A DNA stretch of 64,000 nt from Tessaracoccus defluvii (lineage in GTDB: Bacteria > Actinomycetota > Actinomycetes > Propionibacteriales > Propionibacteriaceae), in the NCBI RefSeq assembly GCF_014489575.1, contig NZ_CP060789.1:2294001-2358000 (forward strand), in the 5' to 3' direction. The notes beneath the pieces are model-generated. The model saw only the letters and a list, made by a program, of their open reading frames with translations. It was not told where the DNA came from and did no database searches. Position 1 is the first letter of the stretch; each line of letters opens with the position of its first letter. Shown piece after piece: positions 1-8,206 of this stretch. The position numbers and the translations under genes are program-made.

Positions 1-969
1 TTCGCCTGCCCACACTGCGGGCGCGAAGGAACCGTCGACCCCTGCCCAGGCTGCGGGGTGTCACCGCGGGTGGCCCCCTCGATGTGCGGACGGCCGGGCG
101 AGCGGCTGAAGGGCACCATCATGTTCGGCGCGCAGAGCACCAAGCTGGTCACCTCGACAGCCATCGACCCCGAGCGCATGACCGCGCTCGAGTCGAGCCT
201 CTTCGCCCGGGAGGTGTTCCCGCGAGGCACCGTCTTCGACGGCCACATCGTCGGCGACCCCACCCTCACGGCTCTACTGAAGGACTTCGAGAGGATCGCC
301 CTCGGCGGGCGAAAGTCCGTCCTCGGCGCAGTCCAGCTAGCCGTGGAAGAGGTGCCCGCGCCCCTCCCCGCACAGCCCACCGGACCCGTCGTGCTGCGCA
401 CCGTCTCGCCCACCATCCTCGTCGACCACACAGGCGCGCCCAGCGTCGACCTTCCCGCCGCCTTCCCTGTCGGGGTGGTCGCGGACATCTGGGGCGGGCG
501 GCTGGCCGCCGATGGAACGAGCGGTTGGCACGCGGCCTCCCGGCTCCCGAAGCCAGGCGACGTGGCACTCGCGCCAGGCGCCGTCATCGCGCTGTCCGGC
601 ATCGATGGGCATGACCTGCGAAGGCTCCTCGACGAGGGCATCGGCCTGCGCCGGCCCGAGGGCTTCGGCTGGCTGGAGATCGTCGAGGGCGCCTGGAAGC
701 CCCCGGCGAAGCCCGCGGTCCAAGAAGTCCAGATCGATGCCGTGGTCGTCCACCGATTCGGACCTCTGACGCGCCCTGAGCGGAAGTGGCTTGCGGGCTG
801 GTTGCGCGTGCCACGCGAGTGGGACGACTCACACTACTTCGCGGCCTTGTGGGAGACCGCGACCGGCAAGAACCTCAACCCCCGCAAGCGAGAGATGGTG
901 CGGGAACTCCTTGAGGCCACGCTGCCTGGCGACCGAACTGCGCTGGCCAGCGAACTGGAGAGGGTTTGA
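1..969 (+). CDS. csx10: Csx10-like RAMP (Cas5 group) of a type III CRISPR complex, 5' truncated by window edge
   Basis: The frame is open at base 1, so the gene starts before the window; an internal GTG at 58 is not its natural start. The visible N-part has a Cys4 zinc-ribbon-like stretch (CPHC, then CPGC). The C-part carries the glycine-rich RAMP loop GIGLRRPEGFGWLEI at about residues 205-219 of the 58-969 frame, the hallmark of Csx10/Cas5-type RAMPs that hold the crRNA 5' handle. A single base separates its TGA (967-969) from the next ATG, and GGAGAG precedes that ATG, so the two are co-translated. Cas10 and the small subunit would be expected upstream, outside the window. The family is clear; the exact subtype (III-D rather than III-B or III-A) is inferred from the neighbouring Csx19-like protein. 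Confidence 0.7.
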   Translation, partial: FACPHCGREGTVDPCPGCGVSPRVAPSMCGRPGERLKGTIMFGAQSTKLVTSTAIDPERMTALESSLFAREVFPRGTVFDGHIVGDPTLTALLKDFERIALGGRKSVLGAVQLAVEEVPAPLPAQPTGPVVLRTVSPTILVDHTGAPSVDLPAAFPVGVVADIWGGRLAADGTSGWHAASRLPKPGDVALAPGAVIALSGIDGHDLRRLLDEGIGLRRPEGFGWLEIVEGAWKPPAKPAVQEVQIDAVVVHRFGPLTRPERKWLAGWLRVPREWDDSHYFAALWETATGKNLNPRKREMVRELLEATLPGDRTALASELERV

Positions 970-970
970 C

Positions 971-2290
971 ATGCACGTCACCTACCTGAGAGTGGACCTC
1001 AAGCCCACATCACCGTTCCGGATCGGCTCCCTGACCGGTGCGAGGAACGCGCTGGCCGTGGAGACGGACATCGACGGCCGCCCCGTCGTCCCCGCCTCGG
1101 GACTTGCCGGCAGCTTCCGCGCCCACATCGGCGAGGTCGCGGCGGCTCTGCACATGGGCCGGGTTGAAGCCGGCGCCGACGGCGCAGAGTTCTTCGCCTC
1201 GAACTTGTGGTTCCTGGGGACCGCGCTCGACGGCTTGGCCGAGAAGAGGTCGCGCACGGCCACGGCCATCGATCGGAGGCGTCGGGCCGCGCGCAATACC
1301 AGCTCCCACACGGTGGAGGAGGTCTACGATGCCTCCCTGATCAAGCTCTACCTCCGCTACGAGGGGCGGGCCGACGACATCCTGGGACTGCTCGCCTCCT
1401 GGCCGGTTCTGATCGGCGGAGGAGTCAGCAGCGGCCTCGGTCAGGCGCGGGTCACGGGTATCCGGCATCGGACCCTCGACATGACCGACCCTGGGGACGT
1501 CCTCGCCCGCGCCTCACTCTCCGGGGCGGGACCCGAGGCGATGGATTCGTTGCTCGACGGCGCGGCCAACTACCTCGATGACCCGCACGAAGGGGACACC
1601 TCTGCAGGCGAGTTCCCCATCGAGATCGACGCCGCCTGCCACATTCACGGCCTCAACATCCCCGTGGCCAACAGGGGTGATGGGTCCCGGCCGGAGCACT
1701 ACTGGTTCCGCGGCACCAGCTGGAAGGGCCTGCTCCGCAGCCGCGTCGAGTACATCGGCCGAAGCCTGGGCCTCGAGATCTGCGGGGTAGACGGGAAGAC
1801 CTGGGACGGGTGCGGCCGCTGCACGGTGTGCGAGGTCTTCGGATCGTCGGTGACCGGCGTCGGACGGTGGAGCTTCTCGTTCACGAAGCTCACGGACGAA
1901 GCCGCCCAGCGAGACCGCACGCGGGTCTCCATCGACCGGTTCACCGGCGGCGCCGCGGACGCACGGCTGTTCCCGGAGCGGACCCTCAGCGACGACAACG
2001 CCAGATTCACCGTCCGCCGTCTGGCCACAGACGAACTGGAACCCCGGCACGCGTGGGTGGCCAAGGCCCTGCTCCTGGCGCTGCTGGACCTTCACGAGGG
2101 CTACACGGGCATCGGCGGCAGGAGCGCTACGGGTCTGGGCACGGTGACCTTCAACACGATCATCCTCGGGGCCGACTTCGCAGACCAGCAGTTCTCGTCA
2201 GTTGCTGAGACCGGCCTCCCCGCGGTTCCCCGGATCACGCCGGAGGATCTGGAAGCGGCCCGCCGAGACAAGGAGACCAACAATGGCTGA
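971..2290 (+). CDS. Type III RAMP with two Cas7 (Csm3-like) domains
   Basis: 439 aa from ATG 971, which has GGAGAG 8 bases upstream. A longer frame from 791 overlaps the previous gene and is rejected as the start. Two RAMP/Cas7 modules are visible. The first begins SPFRIGSLTGARNALAVE and has the loop PVVPASGLAGSFRAHI (about residues 40-55). The second begins near residue 215 and has YWFRGTSWKGLLRSRVE, a four-Cys zinc-binding segment (CGVD..CGRCTVC), then RVSIDRFTGGAADARLF and a final GIGGRSATGLGTV loop. Cas7 subunits form the crRNA-binding backbone and carry the aspartate that cleaves target RNA every six nucleotides. Tandem Cas7 fusion is known in III-D and III-E systems. At 439 aa this is far smaller than a III-E gRAMP. 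It overlaps the next gene by 8 bases. Confidence 0.8.
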   Translation: MHVTYLRVDLKPTSPFRIGSLTGARNALAVETDIDGRPVVPASGLAGSFRAHIGEVAAALHMGRVEAGADGAEFFASNLWFLGTALDGLAEKRSRTATAIDRRRRAARNTSSHTVEEVYDASLIKLYLRYEGRADDILGLLASWPVLIGGGVSSGLGQARVTGIRHRTLDMTDPGDVLARASLSGAGPEAMDSLLDGAANYLDDPHEGDTSAGEFPIEIDAACHIHGLNIPVANRGDGSRPEHYWFRGTSWKGLLRSRVEYIGRSLGLEICGVDGKTWDGCGRCTVCEVFGSSVTGVGRWSFSFTKLTDEAAQRDRTRVSIDRFTGGAADARLFPERTLSDDNARFTVRRLATDELEPRHAWVAKALLLALLDLHEGYTGIGGRSATGLGTVTFNTIILGADFADQQFSSVAETGLPAVPRITPEDLEAARRDKETNNG

Positions 2291-2705
2291 GCAGCCCCCC
2301 GAGCCTGAGAACCGACACCTGCTGGGATGGGGTGAGGTGCAGTGGGAACGGCTCGCCACCGCTGCCGCAGGTCTCACCTGCGCGTGGGCCGACTACGACG
2401 GGTTTCACATCGGACACTGCCCACCCACCGCCCCTCCGTACAGCCACATCTGGGGATGGTCTCGCGACGGGTCGGTTTTGATGCGAGGGCGGATCAACGG
2501 GACCAACGTCACCGTCGGGTGGCTTCATGCGGACAGTGACGCCGATGGGGAGCCCGTGGCCTGCGTGGCCCGGCCCCTGATTCCATGGGAGGAGGGGCAT
2601 CAACGGATCAATCCCCGCCTCGCTGAATCGACGTCCATGCCTTCCTCGATGATGGCCGTCGACGTCCTGGATGGTATGCCGAGCACGTTCATTGGGGCCT
2701 GGTGA
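2283..2705 (+). CDS. Csx19-like small CRISPR-associated protein
   Basis: 140 aa, ATG at 2283 overlapping the stop of the double-Cas7 gene (ATGGCTGA), and its own TGA overlaps the Cas6 ATG. It sits firmly inside the cas operon. The body contains a repeated beta-strand/aromatic pattern (CAWADYDGFHIGHC, HIWGWSRDGSVLMRGRIN, VGWLHADSDADGEPV) like that of the small III-D protein Csx19, whose biochemical role is not established. I match it on size, operon position and this pattern only. It could also be an unrelated small subunit or anti-toxin-like protein, though it lacks the helical look of Csm2/Cmr5. Confidence 0.5.
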   Translation: MAEQPPEPENRHLLGWGEVQWERLATAAAGLTCAWADYDGFHIGHCPPTAPPYSHIWGWSRDGSVLMRGRINGTNVTVGWLHADSDADGEPVACVARPLIPWEEGHQRINPRLAESTSMPSSMMAVDVLDGMPSTFIGAW

Positions 2706-3448
2706 TGCCGTCACGATTCTGGGTGCCACTGCACGTCGCCGCGATGCCCGAGCAGCATCACATCCATGCCGCGTTCTCCGGCTGGTTCGATCGGGACGGA
2801 GACGAGCCCGCAGTCGTCTCCCATGACTCCGTCATGAAGCCCTACACGCTCAGTCCCCCGTCGGTGCAGGAACACAGCGTCGGCGTGGAGGTCACTACCC
2901 TCACCGACGAGGCCGAGGCGCGCCTGTGGACCATGGCAGCAGCCACGTCGAGCATCCGGCTGGGGTCGGAGCGAATCCGGGTTGGCCAACCGCAGCGGAC
3001 GCTGACAGCCACCTGGGGGGGCCTCAGGGCCGCCACGCCGGCCCGGGAGTGGACCGTGGAGTTCCTGACGCCGACAGCGTTCCGATCGGGAAAGAACCCG
3101 CACCTGCTCCCCACAGCAGGACTGATCCTCCGATCAGCGCAACTGGCGTGGAACAGGTACAGCCCTGGCCCGCCAATACCGCTGGATCGCGCGATCCTCG
3201 ACGCGGTCATGCCCGTAGACCTGGAGCTGACCACCGGCACGATCCAGATCGGGGCCCGGATCCAGCGGGGCTGCCTCGGGTGGGTCACGTATCGATGCGC
3301 GGACCGCGTTGTGTCAGCCCACGTCGCTCCGCTCTTCGGTCTCCTCCCCTACAGTGGAGTCGGATCCCACCGGATCAAGGGTCTCGGGCAGGTTGTGGTG
3401 TCGGCCTCGGAGCCTGCTGCCGCGTCTCGCCAAGCCGCGGCCCAGTGA
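2705..3448 (+). CDS. cas6: CRISPR pre-crRNA endoribonuclease Cas6
   Basis: 247 aa from ATG 2705 (TGATG overlap with the previous gene); an in-frame GTG at 2702 is the alternative. The C-terminal half shows the Cas6 RAMP fold: FLTPTAFRSG, a middle GLILRSAQLAWNRY, GCLGWVTYRC, and the glycine-rich ending LLPYSGVGSHRIKGLGQV that binds repeat RNA. Cas6 cuts the repeat to leave an 8-nt 5' tag; here the repeat ends in ATTGAAAC, matching the usual tag. The catalytic histidine cannot be fixed from sequence alone, though HHIHAAFSGW near the N-terminus is the usual place to look. It is the last gene of the operon and is followed by the array. Confidence 0.88.
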   Translation: MPSRFWVPLHVAAMPEQHHIHAAFSGWFDRDGDEPAVVSHDSVMKPYTLSPPSVQEHSVGVEVTTLTDEAEARLWTMAAATSSIRLGSERIRVGQPQRTLTATWGGLRAATPAREWTVEFLTPTAFRSGKNPHLLPTAGLILRSAQLAWNRYSPGPPIPLDRAILDAVMPVDLELTTGTIQIGARIQRGCLGWVTYRCADRVVSAHVAPLFGLLPYSGVGSHRIKGLGQVVVSASEPAAASRQAAAQ

Positions 3449-3627
3449 ACCGGCGCCGCAGGAGGGGGTGCTGGAACTGTGTCCAGATGCGCCTCAGGTG
3501 TGCAGGCACCTGACAAGGCCAAATGCCCACTTCCGGCGCGATGCGGCCCAAAGCCTCACCTCCCGGCACCCCTGGTGTGCGAACACGATCCAAGAGCCCT
3601 TGTCACGACGGCGTGCCGGAGGGTAGG
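3449..3627 (+). promoter_or_regulatory. Presumed CRISPR leader
   Basis: 179 bases between the cas6 stop and the first repeat without a convincing gene. Its position upstream of the first intact repeat, opposite to the degenerate terminal repeat at 10270, makes it the leader side. Transcription toward increasing coordinates would give crRNAs whose 5' tag is ATTGAAAC. I see no strong AT-rich tract or clear sigma70 promoter, so the promoter is not located. Confidence 0.5.
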
Positions 3628-4161
3628 GTCGGAAACGACTACCGCGACAACAGCGGATTGAAACTCATCCGTGATCTCAGCCGTAGCAGTGGCGGTGGGT
3701 CGGAAACGACTACCGCGACAACAGCGGATTGAAACGCAGGGCCACTCGACGCCGTACTCGCCGTACTCTCCGGTCGGAAACGACTACCGCGACAACAGCG
3801 GATTGAAACCTGGACCCTCGATGGGGTCGGGGGTGGGCTCCTCGTCGGAAACGACTACCGCGACAACAGCGGATTGAAACTCGTCGAGAAGGTTGGCCAC
3901 CCTGATGGCCTCCCGTCGGAAACGACTACCGCGACAACAGCGGATTGAAACTGAAGTAGTTCACCCCCACCTCCTCGAACGTGGCGGTCGGAAACGACTA
4001 CCGCGACAACAGCGGATTGAAACGAAACCACTTGGCCACCAAGTTTTAAGGGATGGGGTCGGAAACGACTACCGCGACAACAGCGGATTGAAACAGCCGC
4101 ACCGGCGAGTGCCTCGTAGATCTGCGCGCCGTGTCGGAAAACGACTACCGCGAGAACAGCG
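3628..4161 (+). CRISPR. CRISPR array, proximal part (7 intact repeats plus the left half of an IS-split repeat)
   Basis: A 37-bp repeat starting GTCGGAAACGACTACCG and ending CAGCGGATTGAAAC occurs identically at 3628-3664, 3699-3735, 3773-3809, 3844-3880, 3915-3951, 3987-4023 and 4058-4094. Seven spacers of 34, 37, 34, 34, 34, 35 and 38 nt separate the repeats. An eighth repeat begins at 4133, has an extra A and a C-to-G change, and is cut at 4161 by an IS21-family element; its 3' part resumes at 10220. The terminal ATTGAAAC matches the type III/Cas6 handle. The adjacent Cas6 gene suits processing. No cas1 or cas2 is present in the window. Confidence 0.97.
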
Positions 4162-4240
4162 TGAGTATTTGACGCTGTGGGAGCCGGTGGTTCGTGCGGT
4201 CCAGCGCCGGGGTTGGTGCGGGTGAGCGCCGGTGGTGACG
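4162..4240. repeat. IS21 left end with internal transposase-binding repeats
   Basis: The terminal TGAGTATT is followed by two related repeats, about 4181-4210 and 4211-4236, the second reading GGTTGGTGCGGGTGAGCGCC. This is the inverted counterpart of the motif repeated at the right end. IS21-family ends typically carry several such repeats that bind IstA. The istB stop lies just inside at 4277. Confidence 0.75.
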
Positions 4241-4276
4241 TGGCTGGGAGCCACCACCGGCGCTGACCCTGCGGGG

Positions 4277-5029
4277 TTAGGTCTGCGCGGCGGTGTGCTC
4301 GCGCATGTTGTAGGTGCCGGTCTCGATCCAGAGTGTGTTGTGGACGATGCGGTCCATGATGGCGTCGGCGTGGACGCCGGCGCCGAGGCGCTGGTGCCAG
4401 TCCTTCTGCTGATACTGGGTGCAGAATACGGTTGAGGTTTCGCCATAGCGGCGTTCCATCAGTTCCAGCAGCATCCCTCGCATCGATTCGGTGGGACGAT
4501 CCAGAAGCCATTCATCGATCACCAGCAGCGTGAAGGCAGCGTACTTGCGGAGGAACTTCCCGGCTCCACCGGTCTGTTCCTGGGCCGCGGTCCAGGCCTC
4601 CTCGAGGTCGGGCATCCGCATGTAATGGGCCCGGATCCGGTGTTCGCAGGCCCGTTTCGCCAGCGCGCATCCCAGATACGACTTCCCGGATCCGGTGAAG
4701 CCTTGGAACACGACGTTCTGCTGGCGGGTAACGAACTGGCAGGAGCCCAGATGGGACAGCAGGCTGCGGTCCAGCCCTCGTTCCTCAAGCAGGTCGATCC
4801 GGCGCAGGTCAGCGTTCGGGTAACGCAAACCGGCGCGTCGGATCAGGCCGGTGACCTTGGAGTGGGTGAACGACGAGTAGGCCTCATCGACAGCCATCCG
4901 GAGCCTGTCCTCGAACGCCAACCCGGCCGAGACCACTGGGTCTTGGGTGTCGATCGCAGTCAGCAGGTCGGTGGCGTTCATCTCCCGCAGCTTGCGTTTG
5001 GTCTCGATGTCCAGCAGCGAGGCGCTCAT
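4277..5029 (-). CDS. istB: IS21-family transposition ATPase IstB
   Basis: 250 aa from ATG 5029, with GGAGGG about 6 bases upstream; the ATG overlaps the istA stop (ATGA). It is an AAA+ helper of the DnaC/IstB group: Walker A is GFTGSGKSYLGC (about residues 112-123) and Walker B is FTLLVIDEW (about residues 170-178). An N-terminal helical region (MSASLLDIETKRKLREM) matches IstB. It would stimulate and target IstA strand transfer. The ORF is intact, but its partner is interrupted, so it can act only in trans. The C-terminus VHNTLWIETGTYNMREH is typical of the family. Confidence 0.93.
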   Translation of the reverse strand: MSASLLDIETKRKLREMNATDLLTAIDTQDPVVSAGLAFEDRLRMAVDEAYSSFTHSKVTGLIRRAGLRYPNADLRRIDLLEERGLDRSLLSHLGSCQFVTRQQNVVFQGFTGSGKSYLGCALAKRACEHRIRAHYMRMPDLEEAWTAAQEQTGGAGKFLRKYAAFTLLVIDEWLLDRPTESMRGMLLELMERRYGETSTVFCTQYQQKDWHQRLGAGVHADAIMDRIVHNTLWIETGTYNMREHTAAQT

Positions 5030-5826
5030 CGGGTCCCTCCGGCGTAGTAGTCGCTGCCGCGGACATAGCCGCCAACCTCGTCGGCGGTCTCGACGCTCTG
5101 ACCGGTCTTGTCCTGCCCGGTGTCCAGGATCGGTCTCAGATGGGCGTAGCGGATGTTGCGCACCGGTCCCCGCAGCGCCAACTGGCAAGCTGCCTCCACC
5201 CGGGCCGGGGAGAATCGTCTGGTCAGGCGCAGGATCGCCAACGCAGGGTCATGGGCCTGTTCGTCGACCTGGACCGACTCGAAGACCCGGTCGGTCACCG
5301 TCTTGGTGGCTGGCCCCACCCTGGCCGCCCAGGCGTCGATGCGTGGCCTGTCCCACGGTTGCCAACCCCGACCCTCGGGCAAGTCAGCATCGTTGGTGCG
5401 GTACTTGTTCGAGGTGTTTGAGGGCAGCAGCAAGTGACTGGCCAGGCGTTCATCGCCGCGGTAAATCTCGATCATGGACTGCGTGATCCGCAGGTCGACC
5501 TTCGCCCCAATATGGGCGAACGGGACCGAGTAGTAGTTCTTCGACCAGACGACATGGCCGTTGCGGCCCACCTTGCGGCCATAGACCCACTGGCTGATCT
5601 CGAACGGCGCCGCCGGCAACGTCCCGAGCAGCGGCCGTTCCTCGGATGCGAAGACGCTGCGGCGGGACCCTTCCCGCTTCTGGAACGGTGTGGTGTTGTA
5701 GGCATCCACGCGTTCCCGGATCCGGGCCTGCAACCCGGACAAGGTGGTGAACGTCTCGCTCCGCAGCCCCGCGATCACCCACGTCGCCACGTGCGCGACG
5801 GTGTTCTCGACACTGGGTTTGTCCTT
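5026..5826 (-). pseudogene. istA: IstA transposase, C-terminal part (separated by RIT insertion)
   Basis: In frame from the RIT junction: KDKPSVENTVAHVATWVIAGL onward to a stop at 5026. The PSVE glutamate should be the third residue of the DDE triad; the first two aspartates are in the piece at 9296-10054. The C-terminal region (SVFASEERPLLGTLP, FEISQWVYGRKVGRNGHVVW, KNYYSVPF) is the usual IstA beta domain. Removing the RIT and one GTCCTT copy restores a continuous frame reading RVRHPKD then KPSVEN, which shows that the gene was intact when it was hit. Confidence 0.92.
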
Positions 5827-5854
5827 CTTATCCCGAACTCGGGATAAGAAGGAC
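5821..5854. repeat. 34-bp near-perfect palindrome at the left RIT boundary
   Basis: Two 16-bp arms (5821-5836 and 5839-5854) are exact reverse complements around AC. The outer six bases are GTCCTT and its complement AAGGAC. The inner part contains the TTATCCCGA motif also seen in the RIT terminal repeats. At the right end GTCCTT (9296-9301) directly abuts the terminal repeat with no palindrome. This asymmetric extra 28 bp is part of the inserted DNA or a product of its recombination. Confidence 0.9.
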
Positions 5855-5935
5855 TATCCCGAGGATTGTGTTATCCCGAGCGCTGGTCGTCGCGCCTTGT
5901 CAGCGGTGGTAGGGACGGGTGCTTTCTCGGGATAA
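5855..5935. repeat. RIT left terminal inverted repeat
   Basis: 81 bp, matching the reverse complement of 9215-9295 with only two mismatches (67 identical bases, CTT versus GGT, then TTCTCGGGATAA). It contains three copies of the 10-mer TATCCCGAGG/TTATCCCGAG, two direct and one inverted, which are likely recombinase-binding arms. Confidence 0.95.
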
Positions 5936-5990
5936 CCGAGCATGTCTATGTTCCTCATCTCTGTAGTTCTTCAAGTGGAGGTGAGGGGTC

Positions 5991-7235
5991 ATGAGTGTTC
6001 CTGTTGGGGAGTTGATCGCGCGGACTGACTCGGCTGTGACCGCGCTGGGGCTTGCGCCGTCGACGTTGTGGCAGTACCGGTGGGCGTGGTCGCAGGTGGA
6101 GTTGTTCTGTTCCCAGCGAGGCGACGATGAGCTCACAGACGAGATCACGGCCGAGTTCTTGTGCTTCGTGGCGGGAGAGCATGGACTGGGCCGGATCAAG
6201 GACTGGAAGCGCAAGCTGCTGCGCAAGGCCGTGCTGGTGTTGTCGGAGGTGGCCAGGACCGGGACCTACAGGTGGTCGGTGTCCCGGCGGAGGCATCCCA
6301 ACGACGGCCTGGAGGCGGTGTTGCGTCGGGTCCAGGATCAGTTCGAGGAGTGGCTGACGGGCCGCGGGTTGGCGCTCGACACTCAGCATCTGTATGCGAC
6401 CGTGGCCCGAACAGTGCTGGCCTGGCTGCCCGAACGGGGGATCACCGACGTGCGGCAGCTGTCGCGTGAGGACGTGTCCGCGGCGGTGGTGTTCCTGGGT
6501 GGACGCTACCGGCCGGGCAGTATGCGCACCGTGGTGACCGCGCTGCGGGTGTGGTGCCGCTTCCTGGAGGACGCCGGTCTGCGCGCGGGGCTGGACGGCG
6601 CGGTTCCGGCGGTGTTCTCCCGACGCATCCACGCGGTGAGGGTACTGTCGGCGCGCGCCGTTGAGCAGTTGGTCGATTCGACTGATCCTGGCACTCTGAC
6701 CGGCCGCCGGGACCGGGCGATGCTGCTGTTGGCGGCCCGGACGGGATTGCGTCCGGGCGATATCGCTGGCCTGCGGCTGCAAGACATCGATTGGCGGCAG
6801 GGCCAGATCACGCTGATCCAGCGCAAGACGGCGACGGTGTTGACGCTGCCGCTGTTGGCGGATGTGGGTACCGCGATCGCCGAGTATCTCCTCCACGATA
6901 GACCTGCTGGCGTCGGCGACGATCACGTGTTCCTGAGATCGCAGGCCCCGCATGTCGCCTTGTCGCCGTCGAGTGATCTGTATCACGTGGCGGCAGGGGC
7001 GTTCGCCCGCACCCATGCCGCCTCGACCGGCGAGGCGGGCCGCGGGATGCGGGTGCTGCGGGCATCGTTGGCGACCAGGATGCTCGAGCGGGACACGCCG
7101 TTGCCGGTGATCGCCGGCGCCTTGGGGCATCGGGGAATCGACTCCGCGAAGCACTACCTCGCCGCCGACGAAGACCGAATGCGGCAGTGCTGTCTGGACC
7201 TCGTAGGCATCGAACCGGACCAGGCCCGGCCGTGA
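5991..7235 (+). CDS. ritA: RIT tyrosine recombinase A
   Basis: 414 aa from ATG 5991 with GGAGG upstream. An N-terminal SAM-like core-binding region precedes the catalytic domain (from about residue 215). Arg I is in RTGLRPGDIAGL, the beta-hairpin Lys in QRKTATV, then LGHRG and the tyrosine in SAKHYLAA. The usual HxLR box reads RVLR, so its histidine is replaced by arginine. It cuts and joins DNA at the element ends together with the other two recombinases. The stop overlaps the GTG start of gene B (GTGA), giving coupled translation. Confidence 0.9.
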   Translation: MSVPVGELIARTDSAVTALGLAPSTLWQYRWAWSQVELFCSQRGDDELTDEITAEFLCFVAGEHGLGRIKDWKRKLLRKAVLVLSEVARTGTYRWSVSRRRHPNDGLEAVLRRVQDQFEEWLTGRGLALDTQHLYATVARTVLAWLPERGITDVRQLSREDVSAAVVFLGGRYRPGSMRTVVTALRVWCRFLEDAGLRAGLDGAVPAVFSRRIHAVRVLSARAVEQLVDSTDPGTLTGRRDRAMLLLAARTGLRPGDIAGLRLQDIDWRQGQITLIQRKTATVLTLPLLADVGTAIAEYLLHDRPAGVGDDHVFLRSQAPHVALSPSSDLYHVAAGAFARTHAASTGEAGRGMRVLRASLATRMLERDTPLPVIAGALGHRGIDSAKHYLAADEDRMRQCCLDLVGIEPDQARP

Positions 7236-8206
7236 CCGGGCTGGTCAGTGGCTTGGCCACGCACATCCAGTCCCTCCTGCAGGTCAAGCACGCGCTCGGG
7301 CTGCCCTACACGACATCGCAGCGGCATCTGCACGATTTCGACGCGATGTGCGCCGCGGCGGATCCCGGGCAGACCACCCTGACCCGCGAGATGGCCATGA
7401 AATGGGCCGCCGGCCGGCCAGGCGAGCACGTCAACGGGCAGATGCGAAGGATCACCCCCGTCAGGCAGCTGGCCAAACACATGACCGGGCTCGGGGTCGA
7501 CGCCTACGTGATCCCGCAAGGCATTCCGGGCAAGCAGATCCGCTACCGCCCGCACCTCTACACCCGTTCGCAGCTACGGGCGATCTTCGACGCGGCCGAC
7601 CGAATCACCGAGTCCCCTTACGGCGCGCTGCGGCATCTGATCATCCCGGTGATGTTCCGGATGATCTACTGCCTGGGTCTGCGACCCGGCGAGGCCCGCC
7701 AGCTCCACCGCAACGACGTCGACCTCGCCCACGGCACCATCCACATCCGCGAATCGAAAGGACACAAGGACCGGCTGGTGTTCCTCTCTCCCGACCTGCA
7801 CGACTACTGCCGCCGATACGACACCGCGATCAGCCCACACCACCGGGACCGGGTCGCGTTCTTCCCGAACCGCACGGGCGGCTTCTACAGCCGAAGCACC
7901 ATCGACCACTGGTTCAGCGAACTACTCGACGGCGCCGACCCGCCGATCACGGCCAGCCCCGGCTCACCGCCGCGTGTCTACGACCTTCGCCACGCCCACG
8001 TCGTCGAGGTCATCAACCGATGGGCCCGCGCGGGCCGCGACCCAGAGGCGCTGGTCATCTACCTGAGCCTGCATCTGGGCCACACCAATCCCGACGACAC
8101 CTGGTACTACTTCCACCTCGCCCCAGATTTCCATCCCGACCTGCGCCGACTCGCCAACACCGACCTCGAAACCACCCTCCCGGAGGCGTCCCATGCAGTC
8201 CTCTGA
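7232..8206 (+). CDS. ritB: RIT tyrosine recombinase B
   Basis: 324 aa from GTG 7232, which overlaps the stop of A; an upstream in-frame start at 7187 lies inside gene A and is rejected. Catalytic landmarks are CLGLRPGEARQL (Arg I), ESKGHKDRLV (Lys), VYDLRHAHVVE (HxLR box with Tyr in place of the first His but keeping Arg-His), LGHTN, and a tyrosine in DTWYYFHLAP. The gene overlaps gene C by 14 bases. As the middle gene of the trio it is expected to act with A and C, not alone. Confidence 0.9.
   Translation: MTGLVSGLATHIQSLLQVKHALGLPYTTSQRHLHDFDAMCAAADPGQTTLTREMAMKWAAGRPGEHVNGQMRRITPVRQLAKHMTGLGVDAYVIPQGIPGKQIRYRPHLYTRSQLRAIFDAADRITESPYGALRHLIIPVMFRMIYCLGLRPGEARQLHRNDVDLAHGTIHIRESKGHKDRLVFLSPDLHDYCRRYDTAISPHHRDRVAFFPNRTGGFYSRSTIDHWFSELLDGADPPITASPGSPPRVYDLRHAHVVEVINRWARAGRDPEALVIYLSLHLGHTNPDDTWYYFHLAPDFHPDLRRLANTDLETTLPEASHAVL

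Noticed and set aside
971..2290. A type III-E gRAMP (Cas7-11)
   Set aside because: Only two Cas7 domains in 439 aa, separate Cas6 and Csx10-like genes, and Csx19-like neighbour; III-E effectors are single proteins about four times larger.
3855..4511. ORFs running through the CRISPR array
   Set aside because: They are translations of repeats and spacers, not genes.
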